Shown here piece after piece: positions 7,329-15,638 of a DNA stretch of 32,758 bases. The notes under the pieces were generated by a model. That model had not been told where the DNA came from. It was given only the letters and a program-made list of their open reading frames with translations, and ran no database searches. Location of the stretch: the NCBI GenBank assembly GCA_947258825.1, contig CAMYJX010000039.1:1-32758 (forward strand). The letters are read 5' to 3'. This DNA is from an uncultured Pseudomonadales bacterium (GTDB lineage: Bacteria > Pseudomonadota > Gammaproteobacteria > Pseudomonadales > Azotimanducaceae). The number at the start of each line of letters is the position of its first letter. The first letter of the stretch is position 1. A program made the translations under genes and the position numbers.

Positions 7329-7793
7329 ATGCCCCTGCTGAATGTTTTTGACATATCCGGCAGCGCGATGGCGGCGCAGACCGTAAGGCTCAACACCACG
7401 GCGAGCAACATCGCGAACGCCCAGAGCGTGGCGGAGAATCCCGAAGACACTTACCGGGCAAGACATCCGGTTTTCGCTCAGCAGCTGGCATCGCAGATGC
7501 AGTCCGGCGATCTTCAGCAAGGCGCGCAACAGACTTTCAGCGGCGAGAGCTGGGGTGCTGGGGAATCCGGCGTGCAGATTCAGGGAATCGTCGAAAGCGA
7601 GGCGCCGCTGCAGATGCGCTACGAGCCCGAGCACCCCCACGCCAACGACGAAGGATACGTGGCTTATCCCAACGTCAGCGTGGTGGAGGAGATGGCCGAC
7701 ATGATCTCCGCAAGCCGGTCGTTTCAACTCAACGTAGAAGTGCTCAACACCGCCAAAACGCTGGCGGAGCGGGTGCTGAGCCTTGGTCAATAA
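7329..7793 (+). CDS. flgC: Flagellar proximal rod protein FlgC
   Basis: A 154-residue rod protein. It starts LLNVFDISGSAMAAQTVRLNTTASNIANA, the standard FlgC N-terminal D0 helix with rod signature. The middle has the conserved YEPEHPHANDEGYVAYPNV block, and it ends with the D0 helix SRSFQLNVEVLNTAKTLAERVLSLGQ. It is a little longer than the 134-residue enteric protein. A Shine-Dalgarno AGGAGA sits just ahead of the ATG, overlapping the flgB end. FlgC stacks between FlgB/FlgF and FlgG in the rod. The 86-bp gap to flgD holds no recognisable element apart from an AAGGA ribosome-binding site. Confidence 0.95.
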   Translation: MPLLNVFDISGSAMAAQTVRLNTTASNIANAQSVAENPEDTYRARHPVFAQQLASQMQSGDLQQGAQQTFSGESWGAGESGVQIQGIVESEAPLQMRYEPEHPHANDEGYVAYPNVSVVEEMADMISASRSFQLNVEVLNTAKTLAERVLSLGQ

Positions 7794-7879
7794 CGCCCGC
7801 GGCACCGACCGACAGATCAAGCAGCAACAAAACTCAGGCAAGTTAAGCAGCCAAATTAAGTAAGAAGGATTGACAACCT

Positions 7880-8536
7880 ATGGAAATCGCTGGAATCAGG
7901 AGCGCCCAGGAACTCATCAACCCCTCTGGTCAGGACGGCGGGGAGGAAGAGCTGGGCAAGACCCAGTTTCTGGAGCTGATGATCGCGCAGATGAACAACC
8001 AGGATCCGCTGGATCCGGCAAAGAACGAGGACTTCATCGCGCAGCTTGCCCAGTTCTCCACCCTGGAAGGCATTCAGAACCTCAATGGTTCCTTCGCTGC
8101 GATGGCGCAATCCCTGCAGTCCAGCATGACCATGGAAGCTGCCTCTCTGGTTGGTCGAAACGTTCTGGCTCCATCCAACCAGGGTGTCAGCCAGGGTCAG
8201 GGTCTCGCCGGCAGCATTGACGTGCCCGCCAGCGCGGGCAGCGTGGTGGTAGAGATCAGCAACGCCAGCGGCGAGCTTGTCAGGCGGGTCGACCTGGGCG
8301 CTCAGCCGGCGGGCCCGTTGCGCTTCGCCTGGGACGGCGTTGACGAGACGGGGCAGCAGACCTCGCCTGGACTCTATCGGGTTAATGCGTTCAGCGACAT
8401 CGGTGGCGAGCAGCAGGAACTCACGATCAACATGCCTGACCAGGTGGTCAGCGTTTCAATTGCCGACGGCGGATTCACAGCCAACCTCGCCAGCGGCGCC
8501 TCTGTGTCAGCGGCCGAAATCAAAGAAATTCAGTAA
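7880..8536 (+). CDS. flgD: Hook capping/scaffolding protein FlgD
   Basis: A 218-residue protein with the N-terminal FlgD signature GKTQFLELMIAQMNNQDPLDP (about residues 29-49). This is followed by FIAQLAQFSTLEGIQNLN and a C-terminal Ig-like/tudor-like region (about 90-215) with LRFAWDGVDETGQ and SPGLYRV. FlgD caps the growing hook and allows FlgE to polymerise; it is discarded when the hook is complete. It lies directly ahead of flgE (15 bp). Length and motifs are ordinary for Gammaproteobacteria. Confidence 0.95.
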   Translation: MEIAGIRSAQELINPSGQDGGEEELGKTQFLELMIAQMNNQDPLDPAKNEDFIAQLAQFSTLEGIQNLNGSFAAMAQSLQSSMTMEAASLVGRNVLAPSNQGVSQGQGLAGSIDVPASAGSVVVEISNASGELVRRVDLGAQPAGPLRFAWDGVDETGQQTSPGLYRVNAFSDIGGEQQELTINMPDQVVSVSIADGGFTANLASGASVSAAEIKEIQ

Positions 8537-8551
8537 GGGAGAACTGCAACC

Positions 8552-10882
8552 ATGACGTTCAATACAGCACTCAGCGGGCTCAGCGCCGCATCCAGCGATC
8601 TGCGTATTACGGGTAACAACATTGCCAACGCCAGCACCATCGGCTTCAAAGCCTCGCGGGCGGAGTTCGCCGACGTCTACTCTTCGAGCCTGCTCGGCTC
8701 GGGTTCGAACCAGATTGGCGGCGGCGTGAAGCTGGCCAACATCGCCCAGCAGTTCGATCAGGGCACGATCTCGTTCACCAACAACAGCCTCGACCTTGCC
8801 GTTGATGGCAACGGCTTTTTCGTGCTCAGCGATCAGGGCGCTCGGGCGTACACCAGAGCCGGATCCTTCGGCGTGGATGACGAGGGCTTCGTCGTAGCCA
8901 ACAGCGGTTCGAGAGTGCAGGGATTCACGGCCAACCAGGCCGGCACCCTGTCGGGTATCCTTGGTAACCTGCAGATCAATACCAGCAACATTGCGCCGCA
9001 GCAGACCACGTTGGTGGAAGCTGGTGTAAACCTGGATGCCAGGGCCCCCGTCCTCTCGCAGATCGGCAGCACCATTTCTACCCAGGGCTCGGCGGTAGGC
9101 GTGGCGCAGCTGGGCCTGCCGACGGCAACGCCATCGGTTCTGGAAACCTCGGGGCCGCCGGCGCCCTTCGACTACGGCGTCAACTCGCAGTCCAGCATCA
9201 CGGCGGCCAACCCCATCACGCCTTTTGATTTCAGCGGCGCTGCCGCGACCAGCTTCGATATAACGCTTTCCGGTTCCAGCGTTCCAAGTGAGAACCAGAC
9301 CGTAAGCGTCACCCTGGATTCCAATGTCTCTACCCTGCAGGACCTGATCAACGGCATCCGCGATGATCTCGCCGGCACTGGGGTGGGGCTGGATGTCAGA
9401 GAAGACCCCAACAGCCTGGGGCGCCTGCAGTTCTACGCGGTGAATTCCGGTGAGAACTCCACCGTTCAGGTTGAAGGTGTGGGCAGCGCGAGCCTCGGCG
9501 CGGGGGTTACCCAGGCCGACCTGGAAAACGCCTTGGGTGGCGTCGCGCTGGGTTCGAGCAACCTGGCTCCGGGAACCTCTACGGGTGTCGTAGGCAACCT
9601 GTCCGCCGCCAGCTTCGACGTGTCGATTTCCGGATCGTCGGGTAACAACGGCACCGCGACCATCACGCTGGACAACGACGTTACCGACGTCAACGCTCTC
9701 ATCGCTGATATCCGTGACGACCTTCTGGCTTCCGGGATCAGTGTGGACGTTCGCGAAGATCCGAACAATGCCGGCCAGCTGGAATTTCTGAGCACCGTCC
9801 CCGGCGAGAGCTCGGTGATTTCCATCGGCAACCTGGACGCCTCGAACATCGGGGTAACCCAGGCAGATCTGGTGGCTACGCTCAACCTGGCTACCGGGGT
9901 ATCGATTCCCGGCACCGCAGCGGCAAGTAACGGTTACGCAGCCCAGACGGTCGACGTTGTTCAGCCAGACGGCACCGCACAGAGCGTTGCCATCAGCGAG
10001 GGCGCAACAGCCGCCAGCATCGCCAGCCAGTTCTCCAGCACCAACGTGGCCGGCGTAAGCGCCACGGCTACCACCACGGCGCGCGTGCTCGGCAGCGGCT
10101 TCAACAATGCCAGCGGCACCATGGCGGTGACCCTGAACGGGGTGGCTCTCAACGGGTCCGACGCCAGCCAGCTGGCGGACTCCATCAATTCCGGCCTGCC
10201 GGGTCTGGGCACCGTCAGCGCCCTCATCGACACCAATGGAGATCTGGTGGTTACGGACGCGGTGGGCAACGATCTGGTATTCGGCCTCAGCGGTGACGTT
10301 ACCGATTCCATTGCTGTGCAGGGCGGCCAGGGCCCCAGCAACACCCTGGATACCTCCGGTTCTTCCGTAATTGCAGTGGGCGGCACGGTCAGCTTCACCC
10401 TCGACGAAGGGGTGGTGCTGGCGGATGCCAACCCGGCGGTGACCAACGTTTTCGGCCCGCTGGATCCCACGGCGTTCACGCAATTCGAGCTGAACACTTT
10501 CGATCCGACCAATCAGGAAACCTACAACGCGGCAACCTCCCTGACCATCTTCGACAGCCTGGGTAATCCTCACGCGGCGTCCCTCTACTTCGTGAAGGAA
10601 CGTTTCGATGCGGACGTGCAGGGAGAGGAAGCCAACCGCTGGGCGCTCTACGTGCAGATCGATGGTCAGGATGTGGGTGATCCGGATCCGAACCTGCCGC
10701 CGCCGCAGAACGCCGAGCCTCGAACTGGGTGCCGCTTGATGCAAACGCCGATCCCAACGGCGCTGTGGGCCCAACGAACGTGCTCGCAGGGGGCTCGTTG
10801 CCCATACCAAACCCGCCGTCCAGCTCGAATTTCGAGCTGCGTCTGTCCGAATCTACCCAGTTCGGCAGCGAGTTCGCGGTGA
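8552..10882 (+). CDS. flgE: Flagellar hook protein FlgE, N-terminal part (frameshifted near 10712-10725)
   Basis: The N-terminus MTFNTALSGLSAASSDLRI with NNIANASTIGFKASRAEF is the hook D0/D1 start. The reading frame leaves the FlgE sequence after about residue 724 (PPQNAEP); the last 50 or so residues to 10882 are out-of-frame nonsense. The true C-terminus continues in another frame (10729-11262). Rejoined, FlgE would be about 900 residues against about 400 in enterics. The extra part holds two similar ~95-residue segments (about residues 234-330 and 350-447), each with an IRDDL...DVREDPN core. It then has a module (about 460-633) that resembles one in FlgK. The break could be a sequencing or assembly error or a real mutation. 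Confidence 0.9.
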   Translation: MTFNTALSGLSAASSDLRITGNNIANASTIGFKASRAEFADVYSSSLLGSGSNQIGGGVKLANIAQQFDQGTISFTNNSLDLAVDGNGFFVLSDQGARAYTRAGSFGVDDEGFVVANSGSRVQGFTANQAGTLSGILGNLQINTSNIAPQQTTLVEAGVNLDARAPVLSQIGSTISTQGSAVGVAQLGLPTATPSVLETSGPPAPFDYGVNSQSSITAANPITPFDFSGAAATSFDITLSGSSVPSENQTVSVTLDSNVSTLQDLINGIRDDLAGTGVGLDVREDPNSLGRLQFYAVNSGENSTVQVEGVGSASLGAGVTQADLENALGGVALGSSNLAPGTSTGVVGNLSAASFDVSISGSSGNNGTATITLDNDVTDVNALIADIRDDLLASGISVDVREDPNNAGQLEFLSTVPGESSVISIGNLDASNIGVTQADLVATLNLATGVSIPGTAAASNGYAAQTVDVVQPDGTAQSVAISEGATAASIASQFSSTNVAGVSATATTTARVLGSGFNNASGTMAVTLNGVALNGSDASQLADSINSGLPGLGTVSALIDTNGDLVVTDAVGNDLVFGLSGDVTDSIAVQGGQGPSNTLDTSGSSVIAVGGTVSFTLDEGVVLADANPAVTNVFGPLDPTAFTQFELNTFDPTNQETYNAATSLTIFDSLGNPHAASLYFVKERFDADVQGEEANRWALYVQIDGQDVGDPDPNLPPPQNAEPRTGCRLMQTPIPTALWAQRTCSQGARCPYQTRRPARISSCVCPNLPSSAASSR

Positions 10883-11262
10883 GCGCGCTGGATCAGAACG
10901 GCTACACCACGGGTGAGCTGTCGGGACTGGATATCGATGACGAGGGTGTCGTCGCGGCTCGGTTTACCAACGGTCAGAACCAGGTGCTGGGTCAGATCGC
11001 CGTGGCCGACTTCACCAACCCGCAGGGTCTTGGCGCGGTGGGCGACTCCGCCTGGATCGAAACCAACGCGTCCGGGGAACCGGTCATTGCCGCCCCGGGT
11101 GCCGGCTCTCTGGGCAACGTCATTTCCGGCGCGCTGGAAGACTCCAACGTCGAGCTCTCTGAGCAGCTGGTGCAGCTGATCATCGCGCAGCGGAATTTCC
11201 AGGCTAACGCCCGGACTATCTCCACGGCGGATGAGATCACCCAGACCATCATCAACCTGTAA
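10729..11262 (+). CDS. flgE: Flagellar hook protein FlgE, C-terminal part (other frame)
   Basis: This 177-residue open frame carries the rest of FlgE. It has the D2/D1 segment ALDQNGYTTGELSGLDIDDEG, the block VLGQIAVADFTNPQGLGAVGDSAW, and the C-terminal D0 helix NVELSEQLVQLIIAQRNFQANARTIS ending TQTIINL. The GTG at 10729 is only where the open frame can start; there is no reason to think translation begins there. The in-frame sequence before it reads NWVPLDANADPN, which continues naturally from ...QNAEP of the other frame. A 2-nt insertion or a 1-nt deletion in 10712-10725 would explain the break. Without this C-terminal helix a hook could not polymerise. Confidence 0.88.
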   Translation: MPLDANADPNGAVGPTNVLAGGSLPIPNPPSSSNFELRLSESTQFGSEFAVSALDQNGYTTGELSGLDIDDEGVVAARFTNGQNQVLGQIAVADFTNPQGLGAVGDSAWIETNASGEPVIAAPGAGSLGNVISGALEDSNVELSEQLVQLIIAQRNFQANARTISTADEITQTIINL

Positions 11263-11306
11263 CGGTGGGACTGATCTGAAACGCCCATTGGGCACATGGA
11301 AAGCAA

Positions 11307-12050
11307 ATGGATCGACTTCTCTACATCTCCACCATCGGCGCCTCTCAGATTGAGAAGGCGCAGACGGTGCACGCGCACAATCTGGCCAACGTTTCGACCA
11401 CCGGGTTTCGCGCTGAGTTTGCCCAGGCCCAGTCTCGATGGGTGGATACGCCGGACGGCTATCCGGCCCGGGTATACGGCATCGCCGACAATCCGGGAAC
11501 GGATCTCAGTGAGGGCGTCAAGCTCCAGACCGGCAGGGAGCTGGATGTGGCCGTGCAAGGGCCGGGCTTTCTGACCGTTCAGCTGCCGGACGGCAGCGAA
11601 GCCTACACCCGGGCTGGAGACCTCAAGCAGGACAGCGTGGGTCGGCTGCTGAGCCGGGAAGGCTTTCCGGTGATGGGAGAGGGCGGTCCCATCGCGCTGC
11701 CGCCGTACACCAAGATATTCGTGGGCGGGGATGGCAGCCTGACGGTGCAGCCTGAAGGCCAGGGTCCGGAGACGCTGGTGCAGGTAGATCGGCTGAAGCT
11801 GGTGGACCCGCCCGTTGATCAGGTCGTTCGAGATCCCAGCGGTTTCTTCAGACGTTCAGACGGCGCGGTGGAACCGGCGTCTCCTGACGTGCAGGTGGTC
11901 TCCGGCTTTCTGGAGAGCAGTAACGTCAACGCGGTCAACGAGCTGACAGAGATTATGAGCCTTGCGCGGCAGTTCGAGCTGGAAGTTCGAATGATGCGCA
12001 CGGCAGAAACCCTGGATGAAGCGGCAACGACGCTGGTCCAGGTCAACTAG
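11307..12050 (+). CDS. flgF: Flagellar proximal rod protein FlgF
   Basis: A 247-residue rod protein. The N-terminal helix MDRLLYISTIGASQIEKAQTVHAHNLANVSTTGFRAEF is typical of FlgF. The FlgEFG core with LDVAVQGPGFLTVQLPDGSEAYTRAGDL and a D0 C-terminal helix (VNAVNELTEIMSLARQFELEVRMM) complete it. FlgF bridges the proximal rod to FlgG. It starts 44 bp after flgE and is followed 8 bp later by flgG with an AGGAGG-like site. Length matches the usual 245-251. Confidence 0.95.
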   Translation: MDRLLYISTIGASQIEKAQTVHAHNLANVSTTGFRAEFAQAQSRWVDTPDGYPARVYGIADNPGTDLSEGVKLQTGRELDVAVQGPGFLTVQLPDGSEAYTRAGDLKQDSVGRLLSREGFPVMGEGGPIALPPYTKIFVGGDGSLTVQPEGQGPETLVQVDRLKLVDPPVDQVVRDPSGFFRRSDGAVEPASPDVQVVSGFLESSNVNAVNELTEIMSLARQFELEVRMMRTAETLDEAATTLVQVN

Positions 12051-12058
12051 GAGGATTC

Positions 12059-12844
12059 ATGCAATCAGCATTGTGGGTAAGCAAGACCGGGCTGCAGGCG
12101 CAGGACGTTTCGCTGCGAGCCATTTCCAACAATCTGGCGAACGTCAGCACCACCGGGTTCAAGCGCGATCGGGCGGTGTTTCAGGATCTGATGTACCAGA
12201 TAGAGCAGCAGCCCGGGGGCATGACGTCCCAGGACACCACCAGCCCGTCCGGCTTGCAGCTGGGCGTGGGTGTACGAGTGGTTGGCACGCAGAAGGATTT
12301 TGCCGAAGGATCCATACAGCGTACGGGTCAGTCTCTGGACATGGCGGTGGAGGGACGGGGGCTGTTTCAGATCACCCTGCCGGACGGCAACATCGGGTAT
12401 ACCCGTAGCGGCGAGTTTCAGCTGGATCAGGATGGTCGAATCGTTAACGCCCAGGGATTTCCCCTGGAACCCGCCATCAATATCCCTGCGGAGGCGCTGG
12501 AAGTAACCATCGGCGTTGACGGCACGGTATCGGTGACGGAACCGGGTAGCGCGTCGCCGTCACAGGTTGGCACCGTTCAGCTGGTCAGCTTCCAGAATCC
12601 CGGCGGGCTCGAGGCGGCGGGGGGAAACCTGTTCCTGGAGACCGCGGCCAGCGGCACCCCCCAGCAGGGAACCCCTGGTGAAAACGGGCTCGGCCAGATT
12701 GTTCAGGGTGCCCTGGAGACATCCAACGTGAGCGTTGTAGAGGAGCTGGTTAACATGGTTGCGACTCAGCGCGCCTACGAGATGAACTCACGGGTGGTTT
12801 CAACCGCAGACCAGATGCTGCAATACATCACGCAGAATATCTGA
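12059..12844 (+). CDS. flgG: Flagellar distal rod protein FlgG
   Basis: A 261-residue protein, standard FlgG length. It begins MQSALWVSKTGLQAQDVSL with NNLANVSTTGFKRDRAVFQDL, the hallmark FlgG start. It then has LDMAVEGRGLFQITLPDGNIGYTRSGEF, and ends in the D0 helix VSVVEELVNMVATQRAYEMNSRVVSTADQMLQYITQ. FlgG builds the distal rod, which spans the periplasm through the P and L rings. Its stop overlaps the flgH start by 3 nt (TGATG), so the two are coupled. Confidence 0.96.
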   Translation: MQSALWVSKTGLQAQDVSLRAISNNLANVSTTGFKRDRAVFQDLMYQIEQQPGGMTSQDTTSPSGLQLGVGVRVVGTQKDFAEGSIQRTGQSLDMAVEGRGLFQITLPDGNIGYTRSGEFQLDQDGRIVNAQGFPLEPAINIPAEALEVTIGVDGTVSVTEPGSASPSQVGTVQLVSFQNPGGLEAAGGNLFLETAASGTPQQGTPGENGLGQIVQGALETSNVSVVEELVNMVATQRAYEMNSRVVSTADQMLQYITQNI

Positions 12845-13524
12845 TGATGTCCGCTAGCAAATATCCGTTGATCCTGGCTGTCGTGGTCGTGCTGCAGGGC
12901 TGCATCAGCGTGGATCCGGTGCGCCCGGAACCGCTTTACAGCCCGACCTATCCGGTTGTGCCGCCGGCCGAGCCGGCCAGCGCGGGCTCGATTTTCCAGG
13001 GGGCCCGGTCCGTTGCCCTGTATGAGGACGCGCGGGCCAATCAGATTGGCGATGTGGTCACCATCTTCTTCGAGGAACGTACCCGTTCCAGCAAGTCGGC
13101 AGAGACCGCGATCCGCAAGGACTCGACCACCGAGCTGCCCAATCCAACCGTGTTCGGCAATGTGGTCGACGGCAACAGCGACACCACCCTCAATTCCATC
13201 GACAACTCTACGGAATTTGGGGGAGAGGCGGAGAGCGATCAGGAGAACAGCCTTTCCGGCACCCTCACCGCCGTGGTGGCCGACGTGTTGCCTAATGGCC
13301 TGCTGCTGGTGCAGGGAGAAAAATGGCTGAACCTGAACCGGGGCGAGGAGTACCTGCGGGTCAGCGGCCTGCTGCGGCCGGAAGACATCGACGGCAACAA
13401 CTCCGTCTCTTCTCTGCGCCTGGCAGATGCCCGGATCGCCTACAGCGGCACCGGCGAGCTGGCCTCATCCAACGAGGCGGGCTGGCTGACGAAATTCTTT
13501 CTCAATCCGGTCTATCCGTTCTGA
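12844..13524 (+). CDS. flgH: Flagellar L-ring lipoprotein FlgH
   Basis: A 226-residue outer-membrane lipoprotein. The lipobox LQGC places the lipidated cysteine at residue 20 after a hydrophobic signal. Family blocks are visible: [26 protein letters not shown], the low-complexity Asn/Ser/Thr stretch, [29 protein letters not shown], and [26 protein letters not shown]. FlgH forms the bushing in the outer membrane, so the organism has a diderm envelope. The two tandem ATGs (12844, 12847) cannot be separated. It ends against the flgI start region. Confidence 0.95.
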   Translation: MMSASKYPLILAVVVVLQGCISVDPVRPEPLYSPTYPVVPPAEPASAGSIFQGARSVALYEDARANQIGDVVTIFFEERTRSSKSAETAIRKDSTTELPNPTVFGNVVDGNSDTTLNSIDNSTEFGGEAESDQENSLSGTLTAVVADVLPNGLLLVQGEKWLNLNRGEEYLRVSGLLRPEDIDGNNSVSSLRLADARIAYSGTGELASSNEAGWLTKFFLNPVYPF

Positions 13525-13535
13525 TGGGGATGAAC

Positions 13536-14639
13536 ATGGCGCGAAAAATAATCTGCTTTGCCGTCTGCTTTCTGTTGACGGTACCTGCCGCACAAGCGCA
13601 ACGGCTTAAAGACCTGGCGTCCATTGCCGGCGTGCGGAGCAACCAGCTGATCGGCTACGGGCTGGTGGTAGGCCTGGACGGCAGCGGCGATCAGACCAGC
13701 CAGACGCCGTTCACGATTCAGACTTTCCGCAACATGCTGCGCGAGTTCGGTATTCAGCTGCCGCCCGGCGTGAGGCCCCAGCTGAAGAACGTTGCGGCGG
13801 TTTCGGTGCATGCTGACCTGCCTGCTTTCGCCAAGCCCGGTCAGAAGCTGGACGTTACCGTTTCTTCCATCGGCAACGCCGACAGCCTGCGCGGCGGGTC
13901 GCTGCTGATCACGCCCCTGAAAGGCCTGGATGGAGAGATCTACGCGGTCGCTCAGGGCAGTCTGGTGGTAGGCGGGTTCAACGCCGAAGGCGCGGATGGG
14001 TCCAGCGTCACCGTGAATGTTCCCAGCGTCGGTCGAATTTCCAATGGCGCTCTGGTGGAACGCCCCGCACCGGACGGCTTCAGCGGCACGGAAAATATTG
14101 TCTTCAACCTGCACAGCGGCGACTTCACCACGGCGCGGCGGGTGACCGAGCAGATCAACGAGGCCTTTGGCCCGGAGGTAGCGGAGACCGTGGATGCCCG
14201 TTCCATCTCGGTGCGCGCGCCCCAGGACTCCAGTCAGAAAGTGGCCTTTATCTCGGTTCTGGAAAGTCTCCAGGTCGACGCGGACGACGCGGCGGCCCGA
14301 GTGGTTGTCAATTCCCGCACCGGTACCATCGTCATCGGGCAGCATGTGGAAGTCACGCCCGCGGCGGTGACCCACGGAAATCTCAGCGTCACTATCTCGG
14401 AGAGCTATGACGTCAGCCAGCCCAACGCGTTTGCTCGCGGTCGGACTGAGGTCGTGCCCCAGTCGGGGGTGGAGATCGAAGAGGAGGCTAACCGCATGTT
14501 CTATTTCGATCCCGGCGTGTCTCTGCAGGATATCGTCACCGCGGTGAACGAGGTGGGGGCTGCGCCGAGCGATCTGATGGCGGTACTCGAAGCGCTCAAA
14601 GAAGCTGGAGCTCTGCGTGCCGAGCTGGTGGTGATCTGA
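13536..14639 (+). CDS. flgI: Flagellar P-ring protein FlgI
   Basis: A 367-residue periplasmic protein. A signal peptide ([20 protein letters not shown]) is followed directly by [25 protein letters not shown], the canonical FlgI start. [17 protein letters not shown] and the C-terminal [33 protein letters not shown] are also present. Three in-frame ATGs (13524, 13530, 13536) are possible. 13536 is preferred because GGGGA (13526-13530) is then a properly spaced Shine-Dalgarno; 13524 would overlap the flgH stop. The open frame upstream to 13323 is inside flgH and is not coding. FlgI assembles with help from FlgA. Confidence 0.94.
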   Translation: MARKIICFAVCFLLTVPAAQAQRLKDLASIAGVRSNQLIGYGLVVGLDGSGDQTSQTPFTIQTFRNMLREFGIQLPPGVRPQLKNVAAVSVHADLPAFAKPGQKLDVTVSSIGNADSLRGGSLLITPLKGLDGEIYAVAQGSLVVGGFNAEGADGSSVTVNVPSVGRISNGALVERPAPDGFSGTENIVFNLHSGDFTTARRVTEQINEAFGPEVAETVDARSISVRAPQDSSQKVAFISVLESLQVDADDAAARVVVNSRTGTIVIGQHVEVTPAAVTHGNLSVTISESYDVSQPNAFARGRTEVVPQSGVEIEEEANRMFYFDPGVSLQDIVTAVNEVGAAPSDLMAVLEALKEAGALRAELVVI

Positions 14640-15617
14640 ATGGACGCTGCCAGCAGCATGCAGATGCAGGCCATGCCGCGCATGGCTTTCACGGATATTG
14701 CCGGCCTGGAAAAAATGTCCACCGAGGGTGCGGACGCGCTGGAAAGAGTGGCAGCCCAGTTCGAGTCGCTGTTCGTCGGCATCTGGCTGCAGAGCATGCG
14801 GGACGCCGGCAAGGTTTTCGGAGAAGGTAACTATCTGTCCAGCGATGCGGTTGAAATGCATCAGGAGATGCTGGATCAGCAGTGGTCGGTGCATCTGGCG
14901 GAATCCGGAGGCATCGGCTTGCGAGACGTCATCGTGTCTCAGCTCTCTCGAGACGGCGCGTCGGATTCTGAGAACGAATCGGCGCTGGATCCTGCCGTTC
15001 CCGTACGGCGTCGGTTCTCGGAAGCGACTCCCGCAGCGGAAATTCCTGCCGGGGCTTCTGGACTGCTTTCAACCGAGAACATGAGCGGGAATTCGATGGA
15101 AGCCTCTGCCGAAGGCGTCCGCGGAGGGGGCTTCAGGGAGTCGCTGTTCGACAGCGCGGAAGGCTTTCTCGAGGCGCTTCGGCCGGTAGTGGAGCAGGTT
15201 GCTGCCGCTTCCGGCATTCATCCCGTTGCGGTGCTCGCTCAGGCGGCGCTGGAGACGGGTTGGGGTTCCCGGGTCATACACGATGCCGACGGTGCGCCCA
15301 GCCACAACCTGTTTGGCATCAAGGCCGCCAACTGGTCGGGGCCGACCGCCGACGTGACCACCCTGGAATTCGAGCTGGGACAGCCGGTGCGCAAGCAGGA
15401 CAGCTTCCGCGCCTATCGCGACTTTACCGAATCGGTGCGCGACTACGTCTCGTTTCTCACCAGTGGCGACAGATACAGCAAGGCCCTGGAGGTCGCCGGC
15501 GATCCGGCAAGGTTTGCCGACGCCCTGCAGCGCGCCGGCTACGCAACGGATCCTCAGTATGCGACCAAGCTCAAGCAGCTTCAGGTGCAGATCGGACGGA
15601 TGTTGACGGGTACCTGA
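14640..15617 (+). CDS. flgJ: FlgJ: rod-capping protein with peptidoglycan hydrolase domain
   Basis: A 325-residue bifunctional FlgJ. The N-terminal rod-binding domain (about residues 25-105) has VAAQFESLFVGIWLQSMRDAGK and HQEMLDQQWSVHLAE. A low-complexity linker follows, then a C-terminal GH73 glucosaminidase domain (about 170-320). That domain has the catalytic glutamate at Glu205 in ALETGWGS, followed by HNLFGIKA and the SFRAYRDFTESVRDY block. It opens the cell wall so the rod can pass. The ATG directly follows the flgI stop. The two-domain form is usual in Gammaproteobacteria. Confidence 0.95.
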   Translation: MDAASSMQMQAMPRMAFTDIAGLEKMSTEGADALERVAAQFESLFVGIWLQSMRDAGKVFGEGNYLSSDAVEMHQEMLDQQWSVHLAESGGIGLRDVIVSQLSRDGASDSENESALDPAVPVRRRFSEATPAAEIPAGASGLLSTENMSGNSMEASAEGVRGGGFRESLFDSAEGFLEALRPVVEQVAAASGIHPVAVLAQAALETGWGSRVIHDADGAPSHNLFGIKAANWSGPTADVTTLEFELGQPVRKQDSFRAYRDFTESVRDYVSFLTSGDRYSKALEVAGDPARFADALQRAGYATDPQYATKLKQLQVQIGRMLTGT

Positions 15618-15638
15618 TGGGTACCGGGTGATTGATGC

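Noticed and set aside
10690..10740. Programmed -1 ribosomal frameshift in flgE
   Set aside because: No X-XXY-YYZ slippery heptamer or obvious downstream pseudoknot is seen, and no such case is known to me for hook genes.
8507..10810. 767-codon open frame on the minus strand across flgE
   Set aside because: It mirrors the flgE coding frame; GC-rich codon use keeps antisense frames open. No ribosome-binding site or family motif was seen.
13323..13535. Longer N-terminal frame of flgI
   Set aside because: It lies inside flgH in another frame; the signal peptide and Shine-Dalgarno place the start at 13536 (or 13524/13530).
13604..13630. Sigma-28-like TAAAG...GCCG inside flgI
   Set aside because: Spacing is right but only four of eight -10 bases match, and it lies within the conserved flgI start.
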